A stretch of 15,824 bases of DNA, from assembly GCA_937915515.1 (NCBI GenBank), contig CALGIK010000010.1, positions 1-15,824 of the forward strand, read 5' to 3'. Of this stretch, positions 1 to 7,121 are shown piece after piece. Every line of letters starts with the position of its first letter. The stretch's first letter is position 1. Both the position numbers and the translations under genes were made by a program. This DNA comes from an uncultured Clostridia bacterium (lineage in GTDB: Bacteria > Bacillota > Clostridia > Christensenellales > CAG-314). The notes under the pieces were generated by a model. It ran no database searches. It saw only the letters and a list, made by a program, of their open reading frames with translations, and was not told where the DNA came from.

Positions 1-54
1 ATGAGTTTCGTTATGGGACGTATTTTATGGTTTTGATTTTTAGCAGTGGCTGTT

Positions 55-138
55 TTATGCGCAGCAGTGAAGAATACGATTACGGAAACGTTCAAAGTTT
101 TTGTAGCCAAAGGCGATGGCAAAAAACATCTTACTCAT
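55..138 (-). pseudogene. C-terminal remnant of an ISL3-like transposase
   Basis: The minus strand reads a 27-residue end whose last part contains GYKNFERFRNRI followed by HCCA and a stop. This closely resembles the C-terminal tail of ISL3-family DDE transposases (pattern GYRNFxxFRxRIL), recalled from the family rather than searched. Upstream codons (higher coordinates) do not continue into recognisable transposase: the usual NNKIKVxKR stretch before the tail is only visible as scrambled pieces in another frame. I read it as a dead fragment of an insertion sequence that once pointed leftward. The open plus-strand frame across the same bases (3-161) is its shadow. Confidence 0.55.
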
Positions 139-182
139 TGACAGCGCAACGAGATATATGATAAAATTAGTTTCGTGGCCCG

Positions 183-345
183 CCGTTTACAGCCACTTTA
201 ACAAAGAATGAACTGCAAAGCAGTTTGCTAAACCAGCACTTTGAGCTTAAGCAAAAGAAGTGTAGCGGAACGGAACCATACATTTATTTGTATGGTTGAA
301 CCACTCTCGATGAGTAATACCTAGGTGCAACTCCGAGGCGAGGGA
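183..345. other. Hairpin-rich noncoding stretch, possible structured RNA or element end
   Basis: No coding frame is convincing here on either strand. Seen directly: a 6-bp hairpin with a 3-base loop (211-216 with 220-225), TTTGCT/AGCAAA pairing around 223-255, and a perfect 8-bp stem with an 8-base loop (274-281 with 290-297). After these comes a GC-richer block (304-345) with a CCTAGG palindrome and repeated CGAGG/CGAGGG units. A 9-bp inverted repeat (AGTGGCTGT at 45-53, ACAGCCACT at 189-197) brackets the left part. The density of stems is above the local background, but I cannot match it to a known RNA family or to a specific transposon end, and the strand of any RNA is undecided. Confidence 0.3.
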
Positions 346-364
346 ACAAAAAACAATTATAATA

Positions 365-393
365 CGCCTTGAAAGCATTTGTCTTTCGGGGCG
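365..393 (-). terminator. Rho-independent terminator after the 394-845 gene
   Basis: An 11-bp stem with two G-T pairs (365-375 with 383-393) encloses a 7-base loop. On the minus strand it follows the restored stop codon at 394-396 immediately and leads into a T-rich tract (T-run complement at 348-353). Its position right after the frameshift-corrected end of the upstream gene supports that longer reading. Confidence 0.55.
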
Positions 394-845
394 CTATTCT
401 ACATTAATGTTGATACTATCTGCCACTTTGATATATGTTCGAATGCATTTCTCTGTGTCAATGCTTTCTAGTTCAAAATATCCTAAACACTTGACACTTT
501 GCTTGCACCTAACCCAATGGGATTGCGTTGGAATGCAATTCTATTGGCTTTGCCAACTTGGTTATTGTTGCGCACTGCTTCGCAAAACTTCAAAACATCA
601 TCTCCCAAAAAATGCTCCGTTATTCGTTCACCATCCTGAGAAAGTACGTTTCGCCATAACCAACCAGTTCTATTCCCATGTACTTCTCCGTCAAAGTGCA
701 CAAACCATGCTATTGAATTAGGAATGCCATACTCATCTAGGTCAACATAACCCTTCATCCAACCCCTGTAGTTTTTTTGAAAGATTTTGTTGATTATTTC
801 GACAAAGCTATTACCGCCGAAAATATCCCCTGTTTTTACTATCAT
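394..845 (-). pseudogene. Frameshifted hypothetical gene, about 150 residues if repaired
   Basis: The uninterrupted frame gives 120 residues from the ATG at 845 to the stop at 483-485. In another frame the sequence stays clearly protein-like beyond that stop (reading GYFELESIDTEKC and on) until a TAG at 394-396, just before a terminator hairpin. One indel near 490-500 would join the two into about 150 residues. A GGA-containing ribosome site lies just upstream of the start. The product is polar with several Trp and aromatic residues, has no membrane segment or signal peptide, and matches no family I recognise. The first part (GWMKGYVDLDEYG, WFVHFDGEVHG) looks like a soluble globular domain. 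The break could be real decay or a sequencing or assembly indel. It lies 18 bases after another damaged minus-strand gene. Confidence 0.5.
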
Positions 846-863
846 GCTATTTCCTAATAATTA

Positions 864-1225
864 TCATTCACTATACGATAGGTGGTTATATGATGCATGC
901 ACTTGCCAAAAAATTGCCGTATAATCTGGTCTTACCAACCATTGCTCAATCTTGATTTTGTTATCCCTATCCTCAAAGGTAGAGTCCTTGTCTAGTTGGT
1001 CTTTGCGCAGACGAGCACTGTAACGAGGTTGAATTTTGCAGAAATGTTAAACTGGTGCACTATTCTGTTAATATAGTCATCAAATATAAAACACTAATTA
1101 GTTTCTGGGAAACTTATATCAGGGTTTGCCCAATAAAAGTCTGCCTTGGTATTCTTGGCAGCATATGTACAATTGCGTTCAATCTGCTCATCGATTGACA
1201 CATTATACCACACCAAAAAACACAT
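864..1225 (-). pseudogene. Broken hypothetical gene with an internal TAG and a frameshift
   Basis: From an ATG at 1223-1225 (GAGG upstream) the minus strand encodes 43 protein-like residues ending at a TAG (1094-1096). The same frame continues past that TAG with coding-like sequence (FDDYINRIVHQFN). It then loses character and stops at 992-994, while a second frame takes over (RLRKDQLDKD, IKIEQWLVRPDY) and ends with TGA at 864-866. Reading through one nonsense codon and one frameshift gives about 120 residues. No family is recognised. Two separate lesions make simple sequencing error less likely than decay. It ends only 18 bases before the next damaged gene, so the two were probably one transcription unit. 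Confidence 0.45.
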
Positions 1226-1265
1226 AGCAACCTCGTACTGTTATGAGTTTTGATATAAGTCTCGT

Positions 1266-1448
1266 TTAGCTGGATTTGTTTTTTTTGTAGTCGATAATGA
1301 GCAGTATTACGCCAATTATCGTGAAGATAAAGAATCCAAAAATGTTAAATATGTTTGGCTCGGGCAATCTGCCTGATAGTAATGCTCCTATTAGGGCGAA
1401 ACCCTGAATAACAAACAGCACTATTGCTGCGATTTTCAATTTCGACAT
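1266..1448 (-). CDS. Small two-helix membrane protein
   Basis: The 60-residue product has two hydrophobic segments (about residues 5-25 and 36-53) joined by a short polar turn containing RLPEPN, and ends in a lysine-rich tail (YKKNKSS), so the C-terminus is probably cytoplasmic. An AGGTG ribosome site lies 8 bases before the ATG. The gene starts 15 bases after the stop of the preceding 53-residue gene on the same strand, so the pair is probably co-transcribed. It does not resemble a named toxin or holin closely enough to call. The function is unknown; it is most likely an accessory membrane peptide. Confidence 0.55.
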   Translation of the reverse strand: MSKLKIAAIVLFVIQGFALIGALLSGRLPEPNIFNIFGFFIFTIIGVILLIIDYKKNKSS

Positions 1449-1463
1449 ATTCTTTCACCTTTT

Positions 1464-1625
1464 CTAAACACTCTTGTCATTGTTGGTATCGTTTTTGTCT
1501 TTCTTGCGTGAGTTTAAGAGCGCTCTATGTCTATCTGATTTTGAAATATACTTCTTTTCAGTTGCGGTAAAATCTGTTTTGACATCGTCAAGCCTGTGTG
1601 CAATATCTTCCTTTTCTTCTTGCAT
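1464..1625 (-). CDS. Small, highly charged hypothetical protein
   Basis: The minus strand encodes 53 residues beginning MQEEKEDIAHRLDD and ending in a Lys/Asp/Asn-rich tail. The composition is almost entirely polar and helix-favouring, which could be a short coiled coil or a nucleic-acid-binding tail. The start is uncertain. The ATG at 1625 has a poor ribosome site, while the frame stays open for about 12 more codons to a stop beside an AGAGGA motif, where the only initiator-like codon is ATT. An upstream part may therefore have been lost. The stop lies just before the ribosome site of the 60-residue membrane protein gene. No family is recognised. Confidence 0.4.
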   Translation of the reverse strand: MQEEKEDIAHRLDDVKTDFTATEKKYISKSDRHRALLNSRKKDKNDTNNDKSV

Positions 1626-1725
1626 TTTTTCGGGAGAAGACAGCGCGGCACTCAGTACAATATTTTTTCCTCTTGATTAAACGTTTACTTTAACTCGTAT
1701 ATGCTCAAAAATTTATAAAAGATAG

Positions 1726-1751
1726 AAGCGAGTCGAAAGAAAGGCTCGCTT
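1726..1751 (-). terminator. Hairpin terminating the spoIIE transcript
   Basis: A 7-bp stem AAGCGAG/CTCGCTT lies 28 bases beyond the spoIIE stop. On the minus strand a T-rich tail (CTATCTTTT) follows; on the plus strand the stem runs into TTTTG, so it could work both ways. Confidence 0.5.
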
Positions 1752-1778
1752 TTGTATGTAATCAATCAGTAACAGTAT

Positions 1779-4040
1779 TTAAAATATTTTTGCCACAAGC
1801 ACTGTGATATCGTCCTTTGCTGTGCCGTTGTTTTGCGCCAAAGCTTGTTCGACAAGATTTTGAGCGATAATTTGCGGATTGGTCAAGCTGCATTCCGTAA
1901 ACATTTTAGCGGGAATAGTTTTGTCGGAAAAGCTGTCCCAAAACCCGTCGCTTGCCAAAAGAATAAAATCGCCTTCGCCTAAAACTTTCTTTGTTATACT
2001 GGGTTTTATTTCTTCTAAAACGCCTAAAGGCAAGCATGCGCCTTCGACAAATTGAACCTTAAAGTCGTTTTTAACCAGTCCCGACGGAGCGCCTAACTTT
2101 ATAAAATCCGTCGCACCGTTTTTTAAATCTGTTACGCAAACATCTACGGCTGTAAATACTTCACTGCTGGCTGCTGTAAGTAATTTGTTTATGCAATTTA
2201 ATATTAAATCATTATCAAAGCCGGCTCGGTAAAAACTCTCTACAAGGCTTATGGCTGTTGCCGATGCCCTTTCCGCCTGAACGCCGCTGCCCATACCGTC
2301 GCATAGCGCCAAAAGGTATTTATCGTCGGCTAAGCGTATAAAACTGTGCGTGTCGCCGCTTATTTCGCTGCCTTTTTTTGTGACGGCAGCTAACCCTACC
2401 GATAAATCGTATCGAGGTTTAGGCGAATAATACAATACAGTCCAATCGTCTACTAAAGAATTTTCCTTAGCCCTGCAGACAAATCGCACGCCGCATACAT
2501 GAAAAAGCACGTCGGCTATCTGCGGCTTGTCGGCGTCTTTTTTATCGACAATAAGAGTAATCGACAACTCGCCTTCGCGGCTTAAAATTACCGCTTCCTT
2601 AACCAAAACATTAAAAAAAGTCAATTGCTCCATCAGCTGTTTTTCTTTTGCGCTGTCAAAAGACAGCGTCGATTGACTGTCGCGGCTTAACGAAAGCATT
2701 ACTTTGCTTATTCCGCCTGTAACGCTGCCTAAAAGCGCACGGCTGTTGTCAAAGCTGCTGTTAATCAGATAATATTGCTTGTAATTTGCCACTTCGGTGT
2801 TGGTGATTGAGAGCATTGTGCTGACTCTTAAGCATTTGTTTGCCATCTCCGGCGGCAGATCCAGCAAAGTAACTTTACCTCTGTCAATACCGCAGCCAAT
2901 CAGCTGATGCAGATAAGTTTGAGTGGAAGAAGCGTCGGCTCGCCAGCATTTAAGCTTTTGCGGACAATCCTTGCAGGCATTGTCCGTAACTTCGTTACCT
3001 ATGGCGTAAACGGCTTTTTCGGGAGGCAATACTCCCCTCGTAAGAGATTTGAAGGTATTTTGCATAGCAAAAAACACTTCGGATAAATCAAAAAGGCGCC
3101 TGCTTAAATTGACTCGCAATCGGTTTATTATATGACGTGGCGAATACTGCGTTTTATCGTTGCCCATAGATGCCGATACTCTGCGTAAAACCCATGTCGG
3201 TATTAAACAAAAGAATGCGCACCCTATCAGAGTACAGATAAGAGTAGGCGTGGTATTAAGTGCGTAAACTTCAAAAAAGTAAGCTAAAATTACTTCGCAA
3301 AGAAGCAGAGATAAAACGGCGAGGATACGGTGTACCGTATAAAAGGCTACCGCGAATGCCGTCCATAAACAGCACACCGCAAGCATAGTAAGGTCACCGT
3401 ATGTAAGAGCAAACGCCAACCCAAACGTCGCAGCAAGACAAAAAGCGCTTTTAGAACCTAAGGTAAACAGCGTAGATAAAATCAAAAATGGCGCAAGCAA
3501 ATTAAGAGTGTTTACACCAAAATAAGATATATTGGCAAGTCCTTTAAGCAACGCAAGTAAGACAATGTAAATACAGACGCATTCGTCCGCACCCGCCTGA
3601 TATTTTAATCCTCTTACAAAAAGAGCTCTAAGAGCATAAACGCAAACATAAGCAAAGATAATGCCTACGGCTGCGTTAATGAGTCTACTCGCAATCAACT
3701 GTGTATCTATGCCGTAAAGGACATAAAACACATTGGCGGCAGCGACATACAAAAGTAATAGCCAACGGCTGATTTTTCGTTTTGTTTTTATATGAATTAA
3801 GCTTGCGGCTACCATCACGGCGACTTGTGCCAGAGCTACATAAAACGAATTTAGTCCCCCTAAAAGGCCGCTGGCAATAAAGGTGAGGGAAGGTAAAATA
3901 AGTGCTTCACAGTAAAGCGCACCGACATAAAGACCAAATGCAAGCTCACCGTCAAAACCGTCTTTAAATCGCAAAAGACAAAAACCTGCCGCCAAAGCTA
4001 AATTTGCGGCTATTTTTAACCAAATTTTTCTTTTGAACAT
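1779..4040 (-). CDS. spoIIE: Stage II sporulation protein E, membrane-bound PP2C-type phosphatase
   Basis: SpoIIE dephosphorylates the anti-anti-sigma factor SpoIIAA, which frees sigma-F in the forespore, and it also takes part in polar septation. The 753-residue protein has about ten hydrophobic segments in residues 5-290. A middle region follows that carries the cysteine cluster CKDCPQKLKCW (356-366). The C-terminal PP2C/SpoIIE domain spans about 545-753. Metal-binding phosphatase motifs are visible: GDTHSF (562-567), CDGMGSG (580-586), ASDGFWD (696-702) and KDDITV (742-747). It is somewhat shorter than the B. subtilis protein (about 830). The start has an AGGGGGGA ribosome site. It lies 104 bases downstream of sigE on the same strand, whereas B. 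subtilis has sigG there and spoIIE elsewhere. Co-transcription with sigE, or its own promoter in the gap, are both possible. Confidence 0.95.
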   Translation of the reverse strand: MFKRKIWLKIAANLALAAGFCLLRFKDGFDGELAFGLYVGALYCEALILPSLTFIASGLLGGLNSFYVALAQVAVMVAASLIHIKTKRKISRWLLLLYVAAANVFYVLYGIDTQLIASRLINAAVGIIFAYVCVYALRALFVRGLKYQAGADECVCIYIVLLALLKGLANISYFGVNTLNLLAPFLILSTLFTLGSKSAFCLAATFGLAFALTYGDLTMLAVCCLWTAFAVAFYTVHRILAVLSLLLCEVILAYFFEVYALNTTPTLICTLIGCAFFCLIPTWVLRRVSASMGNDKTQYSPRHIINRLRVNLSRRLFDLSEVFFAMQNTFKSLTRGVLPPEKAVYAIGNEVTDNACKDCPQKLKCWRADASSTQTYLHQLIGCGIDRGKVTLLDLPPEMANKCLRVSTMLSITNTEVANYKQYYLINSSFDNSRALLGSVTGGISKVMLSLSRDSQSTLSFDSAKEKQLMEQLTFFNVLVKEAVILSREGELSITLIVDKKDADKPQIADVLFHVCGVRFVCRAKENSLVDDWTVLYYSPKPRYDLSVGLAAVTKKGSEISGDTHSFIRLADDKYLLALCDGMGSGVQAERASATAISLVESFYRAGFDNDLILNCINKLLTAASSEVFTAVDVCVTDLKNGATDFIKLGAPSGLVKNDFKVQFVEGACLPLGVLEEIKPSITKKVLGEGDFILLASDGFWDSFSDKTIPAKMFTECSLTNPQIIAQNLVEQALAQNNGTAKDDITVLVAKIF

Positions 4041-4095
4041 TAAACGTCCCCCCTTTTTTTAAGAATAATATTTTTAGGGACGCAAAAAAGGTTTA

Positions 4096-4125
4096 TTTAT
4101 GCAAAAATCAGGCTTGTTTTGTCTA
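4096..4125 (-). promoter_or_regulatory. Weak candidate promoter with a Spo0A-like box ahead of spoIIE
   Basis: On the minus strand TAGACA (4120-4125) is followed after 18 bases by CATAAA (4096-4101). The plus strand over the -35 reads TTTTGTC, the better-conserved half of the Spo0A box. Both matches are partial, so this is only a candidate for Spo0A-dependent spoIIE transcription separate from the spoIIGA operon. Confidence 0.25.
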
Positions 4126-4144
4126 TTTATATTTTAAAATTATA

Positions 4145-4837
4145 TTAAAACATTTTTCCTATTTCTTTTTTAAGACGGCTGATTATCTTTTTTTCTAACC
4201 GTGATATGTATGATTGCGAAATGCCTAACAAATCCGCAACTTCTTTCTGCGTTTTTTCATCGCTTCCGTCCAGACCAAACCGCAAATTTACTATCTTTCT
4301 TTCACGTGCGGAGAGCTTTTTTAATCCCTCGTCTAACAGTTGTTTTTCCACCGATACTTCGAGGTTTTTAAAAATCAAATCGCTTTCCGTACCCAAAACG
4401 TCGCCTAACAATAATTCGTTGCCCTCTCCGTCTATGTTTAACGGTTCATCAAGAGATACTTCCGTTTTGGTGCGGACGGTTTTTCTTAAATACATTAAGA
4501 TTTCGTTTTCGATACATCTGCTTGCGTAGGTGGCAAGCTTTATTTTTTTGGACAGGTCAAAACTGTTTACGGCCTTTATTAGCCCTATTGTGCCGATACT
4601 GACTAAATCTTCCAAATCAATGCCTGTGTTTTCAAATTTTTTTGCGATATATACGACTAAACGCAAATTATGTTCTATCAGCCGTTCCCTCGCATTGGTG
4701 TCGCCGGAAGTTGACAGCTCCGCCAAAAGCGCTTCTTCCTCCGAACTCAACGGTTTGGGTAATGCCTCCGTCCCGCAGATGTACGCAACCAATCGTTGGC
4801 TTAATAACGCTTTAAGCAGTTTTTTAAGTAAATTCAT
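4145..4837 (-). CDS. sigE: RNA polymerase sigma factor sigma-E (sporulation, mother cell), made as pro-protein
   Basis: Sigma-E directs early mother-cell transcription during sporulation. The 230-residue protein matches the family along its length. The short N-terminal pro-sequence is amphipathic ([10 protein letters not shown]). The region 2.1-2.4 core carries [23 protein letters not shown] and [34 protein letters not shown] follows, and region 4.2 contains [20 protein letters not shown]. The Tyr19-Ile20 junction just before CGTEALPKP aligns with the known SpoIIGA cleavage site in B. subtilis; this alignment is inference. The pro-sequence is about 8 residues shorter than in B. subtilis. Its ATG overlaps the spoIIGA stop (ATGA), and a strong GGAGGAAAG ribosome site lies inside the end of spoIIGA, which implies translational coupling of protease and substrate. 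Confidence 0.97.
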   Translation of the reverse strand: MNLLKKLLKALLSQRLVAYICGTEALPKPLSSEEEALLAELSTSGDTNARERLIEHNLRLVVYIAKKFENTGIDLEDLVSIGTIGLIKAVNSFDLSKKIKLATYASRCIENEILMYLRKTVRTKTEVSLDEPLNIDGEGNELLLGDVLGTESDLIFKNLEVSVEKQLLDEGLKKLSARERKIVNLRFGLDGSDEKTQKEVADLLGISQSYISRLEKKIISRLKKEIGKMF

Positions 4838-5661
4838 ACACTTTCCTCCGTAAGAGCCATATTGACAAGCACATCAAAGTTTAGGCAACTGTTGTTGCCA
4901 AAAGCTATCACACATTTTTTTTTGACTCCGTCTATTGTAAATTCGTCAGCATCAAAAGCGAGAGTTTTTGCGCGCCCGTCCACTGTAACATAATTTATGT
5001 ACCGTAAATTTTTTAATGCAGCTTCTCCCGATAAAAGTTTTTCGGCGGCGCATTTTTTTAATTGCCGTGCGGCAATGCAGTCGGAGAAAAAACATACCGG
5101 CGTGCCGTTGTCTGTCAAACCGTTGCCGCTGTCTAAAAAACCCATCAGTTCAAAAGTCTGACCGCAAGCTTTTAGGCGTATTTTGCATCCGTATTTCTTC
5201 ATTTTAACAGTATTTTTTATAATTTTTACTGTTTGCCCAACAAGAATACAAAAAAATATTGCTCCTAGTCCAATTAAGCCTATCGGAATTTTAAGAACAT
5301 AATTGAGCGTATCCGACAAGGCAAAATCTATTTTTAACAGATAGAACAGCCCAATGATACTGCCGCCCAAAGCAAAAGTATATGCCAGAAAAAGACCGCT
5401 TGCGGCAAAAAATTTTTTTGGTTTTTTTAAAGGATATGATGCCAGCATCAAAAAAATAAGCAAGGCTGTTTTTAGCAAACATAACCACAACCAGTGTGCC
5501 GATATCAGGGATATTATTATAGCTCCCGCAGCGCCTAAAACCGCTCCTAAAACCAATCGCCACCAAGGCGCATTAATACGCATTGTTTTAGCGACGGCAA
5601 AAAGTAAAAGCCAGTCAAAAAACAGGTTATCCAACAGGGCATATTCGATATAAACCCTCAT
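4834..5661 (-). CDS. spoIIGA: Sporulation sigma-E factor processing peptidase SpoIIGA
   Basis: SpoIIGA is the membrane aspartic protease that removes the sigma-E pro-sequence after a signal from the forespore. I start it at the ATG at 5661, because [12 protein letters not shown] aligns with the family N-terminus. The longer open frame to 5787 adds 42 residues with no homology and would run over the divergent gene. The resulting 275 residues hold five or so membrane segments (about 5-145) and a soluble C-terminal protease domain with the catalytic motif LDSGNGL (Asp177). The end overlaps sigE by 4 bases. No Shine-Dalgarno site precedes the chosen ATG. Instead a TATTCT box lies exactly six bases upstream, the same layout as in other genes of this window. 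Confidence 0.92.
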   Translation of the reverse strand: MRVYIEYALLDNLFFDWLLLFAVAKTMRINAPWWRLVLGAVLGAAGAIIISLISAHWLWLCLLKTALLIFLMLASYPLKKPKKFFAASGLFLAYTFALGGSIIGLFYLLKIDFALSDTLNYVLKIPIGLIGLGAIFFCILVGQTVKIIKNTVKMKKYGCKIRLKACGQTFELMGFLDSGNGLTDNGTPVCFFSDCIAARQLKKCAAEKLLSGEAALKNLRYINYVTVDGRAKTLAFDADEFTIDGVKKKCVIAFGNNSCLNFDVLVNMALTEESV

Positions 5662-5667
5662 AATCAA

Positions 5668-5673
5668 AGAATA
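5668..5673 (-). promoter_or_regulatory. Candidate -10 box placing spoIIGA transcription at or near its ATG
   Basis: TATTCT (4 of 6 bases of the sigma-A -10) ends six bases before the spoIIGA ATG. No acceptable -35 is seen at 16-18 or at 22 bases, which would suit an activator-dependent promoter such as those used by Spo0A. However, no clear Spo0A box is seen in 5674-5771. Confidence 0.25.
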
Positions 5674-5736
5674 AAACAAAAACTGTTGATAAAAGCATAA
5701 AAAAGCGGCGTATTTTGAAAAAAAATGCCGAAACAG

Positions 5737-5765
5737 TTTACAAATGATTTCATTCACGCTAAACT
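5737..5765 (+). promoter_or_regulatory. Sigma-A-type promoter directly abutting the 5772 gene
   Basis: TTTACA (5737-5742), a 17-base spacer, then TAAACT (5760-5765). The -10 ends six bases before the ATG at 5772, so transcription should begin at about the A of the start codon. No ribosome site is present. Confidence 0.5.
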
Positions 5766-5771
5766 GAAAAT

Positions 5772-6356
5772 ATGGATACCAAAACAAAAAATTTTTTTAA
5801 AGCGTTGACGGAAATGGCTCTTTTTAATGTCGAAATTCATCCGCAAATTTTTACCGAAACTATTAATCACACGCTCAATTATGATTTTGATACGGCAGTC
5901 AATTTGTGGGAATATTTATTAGAAAAATACGATAAGGTTTTTTGTGCCATTAAGCAGGCAAATGCCGCTCTCTCGACAGATACGCTCAAACTTTTTTATG
6001 ATAAAAGTTTATCAAAAACACTAAAGATGTTGTCCGAAAACGCAGTAATAAAAAAATATTTGCTTACTTTAAGCAGTGCGGCGTTTGACGAAGTAATAAA
6101 AAACACCGTAGCTCAAGCAGTAATGGGCAACAGGACGGAAAATGCTGACGAATACCTTAAATTTTTGTGCCGTCATGAGGAATTTGGCAAAATAATGATA
6201 GAAATACTTACCGCCATACGCGAAAAATTGCTGCTTAAAGACACAAAATACCTGCGGTTAACCAATAAGCAAGCAACTTATTTAAACGTATACGCTACTA
6301 AAATAAGAACCTCGGACAGAGCCGTAGTTTTACAACGCATAAAGGAGATGTCTTAA
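5772..6356 (+). CDS. Hypothetical helical protein divergent from spoIIGA
   Basis: This 194-residue, cytoplasmic-looking protein is rich in Lys, Glu, Leu and Ala, and most of it should be alpha-helical. No signal peptide, membrane segment or catalytic motif is seen, and I recognise no family. The sequence shows no internal repeat. It starts 110 bases from spoIIGA in the opposite direction, and its promoter lies in the shared gap, so shared control with sporulation is possible but unproven. It has a good -35/-10 pair but no Shine-Dalgarno site, and the ATG sits where transcription should start. A terminator hairpin follows the stop at 6385, so the gene is monocistronic. Confidence 0.75.
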   Translation: MDTKTKNFFKALTEMALFNVEIHPQIFTETINHTLNYDFDTAVNLWEYLLEKYDKVFCAIKQANAALSTDTLKLFYDKSLSKTLKMLSENAVIKKYLLTLSSAAFDEVIKNTVAQAVMGNRTENADEYLKFLCRHEEFGKIMIEILTAIREKLLLKDTKYLRLTNKQATYLNVYATKIRTSDRAVVLQRIKEMS

Positions 6357-6384
6357 TATTTTTTATCAATATAATTTTTTTTAG

Positions 6385-6406
6385 ACGGTTTTAAAGCCGT
6401 TTTTTT
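6385..6406 (+). terminator. Rho-independent terminator of the 5772 gene
   Basis: A stem built on ACGG/CCGT with extra T-G and T-A pairs (6385-6400) is followed by six T (6401-6406). Confidence 0.75.
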
Positions 6407-6511
6407 AATCTAAAAAAGGTATAAATAAAAGCAGACAAGGTGATACTGAATTAATAAATAGCGTCTTTTGTAAGGGCTAAGCAAAGGACACTTTAAAAGA
6501 AGGAGGTATTT

Positions 6512-6964
6512 ATGTCAGGATTAATTCCCTTTAACAACACAAATTCGGACCTAATCAACAGCGATTTTTTTGACAGAAGCTTTAACATGCTCGACGATTT
6601 TTTTGCCGACAGTATGATGCCTTTTAGGAGAGGCTCTTTAGGTCACACCTTTAAGGTGGACGTAATCGACAACGAAAACGAGTATACGGTAGAGGCGGAA
6701 TTGCCCGGGATAAAAAAAGATGAAGTGGACGTAACACTTAATGAGGGACGGTTAACAATTTCTGTTAACAGAGAGGAGAATAACGAAGAAAAAACCAAAA
6801 ATTATATCCACAAGGAAAGACGCTGCTCGGTAATGACACGTAATATTTATTTGGCAGATTCCGATTCAAGCGGAATTAAAGCTAAATTAGAAAACGGCGT
6901 TTTAAACATCAGCGTGCCTAAAATTAAGAAAAGAGATAATACCGTTAAGGTTGAAGTTGAATAA
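6512..6964 (+). CDS. Hsp20/alpha-crystallin small heat-shock protein
   Basis: Small heat-shock proteins are ATP-independent cytoplasmic chaperones that hold unfolding proteins in oligomers. The 150-residue product has a Phe/Asp-rich N-terminal arm (1-40) and an alpha-crystallin domain (about 45-140). The domain carries the family motifs AELPGIKKDEVDV (62-74) and LENGVLNISVPK (126-137). A VKV segment near the C-terminus (145-147) stands where the I/V-x-I/V anchor is expected. A strong AGGAGG site (6501-6506) lies before the ATG. No CIRCE operator is seen upstream, so HrcA control is unlikely; the promoter is not obvious. It is a single gene bounded by terminators at 6385 and 7012. Confidence 0.93.
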   Translation: MSGLIPFNNTNSDLINSDFFDRSFNMLDDFFADSMMPFRRGSLGHTFKVDVIDNENEYTVEAELPGIKKDEVDVTLNEGRLTISVNREENNEEKTKNYIHKERRCSVMTRNIYLADSDSSGIKAKLENGVLNISVPKIKKRDNTVKVEVE

Positions 6965-7011
6965 CAAAAACGCATTGAATAGCCCTAAAAATAGCGTTTA
7001 AAGCCAAAAAA

Positions 7012-7038
7012 GCAAGTCACGAAAGACTTGCTTTTTTT
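7012..7038 (+). terminator. Terminator of the Hsp20 gene
   Basis: GCAAGTC (7012-7018) pairs with GACTTGC (7025-7031) around a 6-base loop and is followed by seven T. A-rich sequence on the left lets the stem extend, so it may act in both directions. Confidence 0.85.
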
Positions 7039-7084
7039 GTATTTATAAAACCATGCACTATGCTTTTAATTAAGTGAAATACCT

Positions 7085-7101
7085 CCGCGTTATTAACGTG
7101 G
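7085..7101. other. Small hairpin downstream of the SpoIIQ-like gene
   Basis: CCGCGTT (7085-7091) pairs with AACGTGG (7095-7101) around a 3-base loop, 20 bases beyond the SpoIIQ-like stop. There is no T-run on the minus strand, so it is at best a weak terminator or a transcript-stabilising stem. Confidence 0.35.
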
Positions 7102-7121
7102 AAATATTTTTGAGCAAATTT

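Noticed and set aside
3..161. Open plus-strand frame running in from the left edge
   Set aside because: The minus strand of the same bases reads a recognisable transposase tail, and the plus product has no family features or codon pattern of its own.
183..345. T-box leader, riboswitch, group I or II intron, TnpB or IscB guide RNA
   Set aside because: I compared the block with the core motifs I know (T-box antiterminator, intron domain V, known guide scaffolds) and found no clear match and no partner gene.
407..721. Plus-strand open frame of 104 codons
   Set aside because: It lies opposite the 394-845 gene, lacks a ribosome site and has low-complexity hydrophobic/Cys composition typical of an antisense shadow.
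1474..1680. Plus-strand open frame of 68 codons rich in Ser, Phe and Leu
   Set aside because: It is the complement of the charged minus-strand gene at 1464-1625, whose composition and spacing to the next gene are better.
5662..5787. 42-residue N-terminal extension of SpoIIGA
   Set aside because: It has no homology to the family, which begins at MRVYIEY; it would overlap the divergent gene and its promoter.
6407..6511. CIRCE operator for HrcA upstream of the Hsp20 gene
   Set aside because: No TTAGCACTC / GAGTGCTAA inverted repeat is present.
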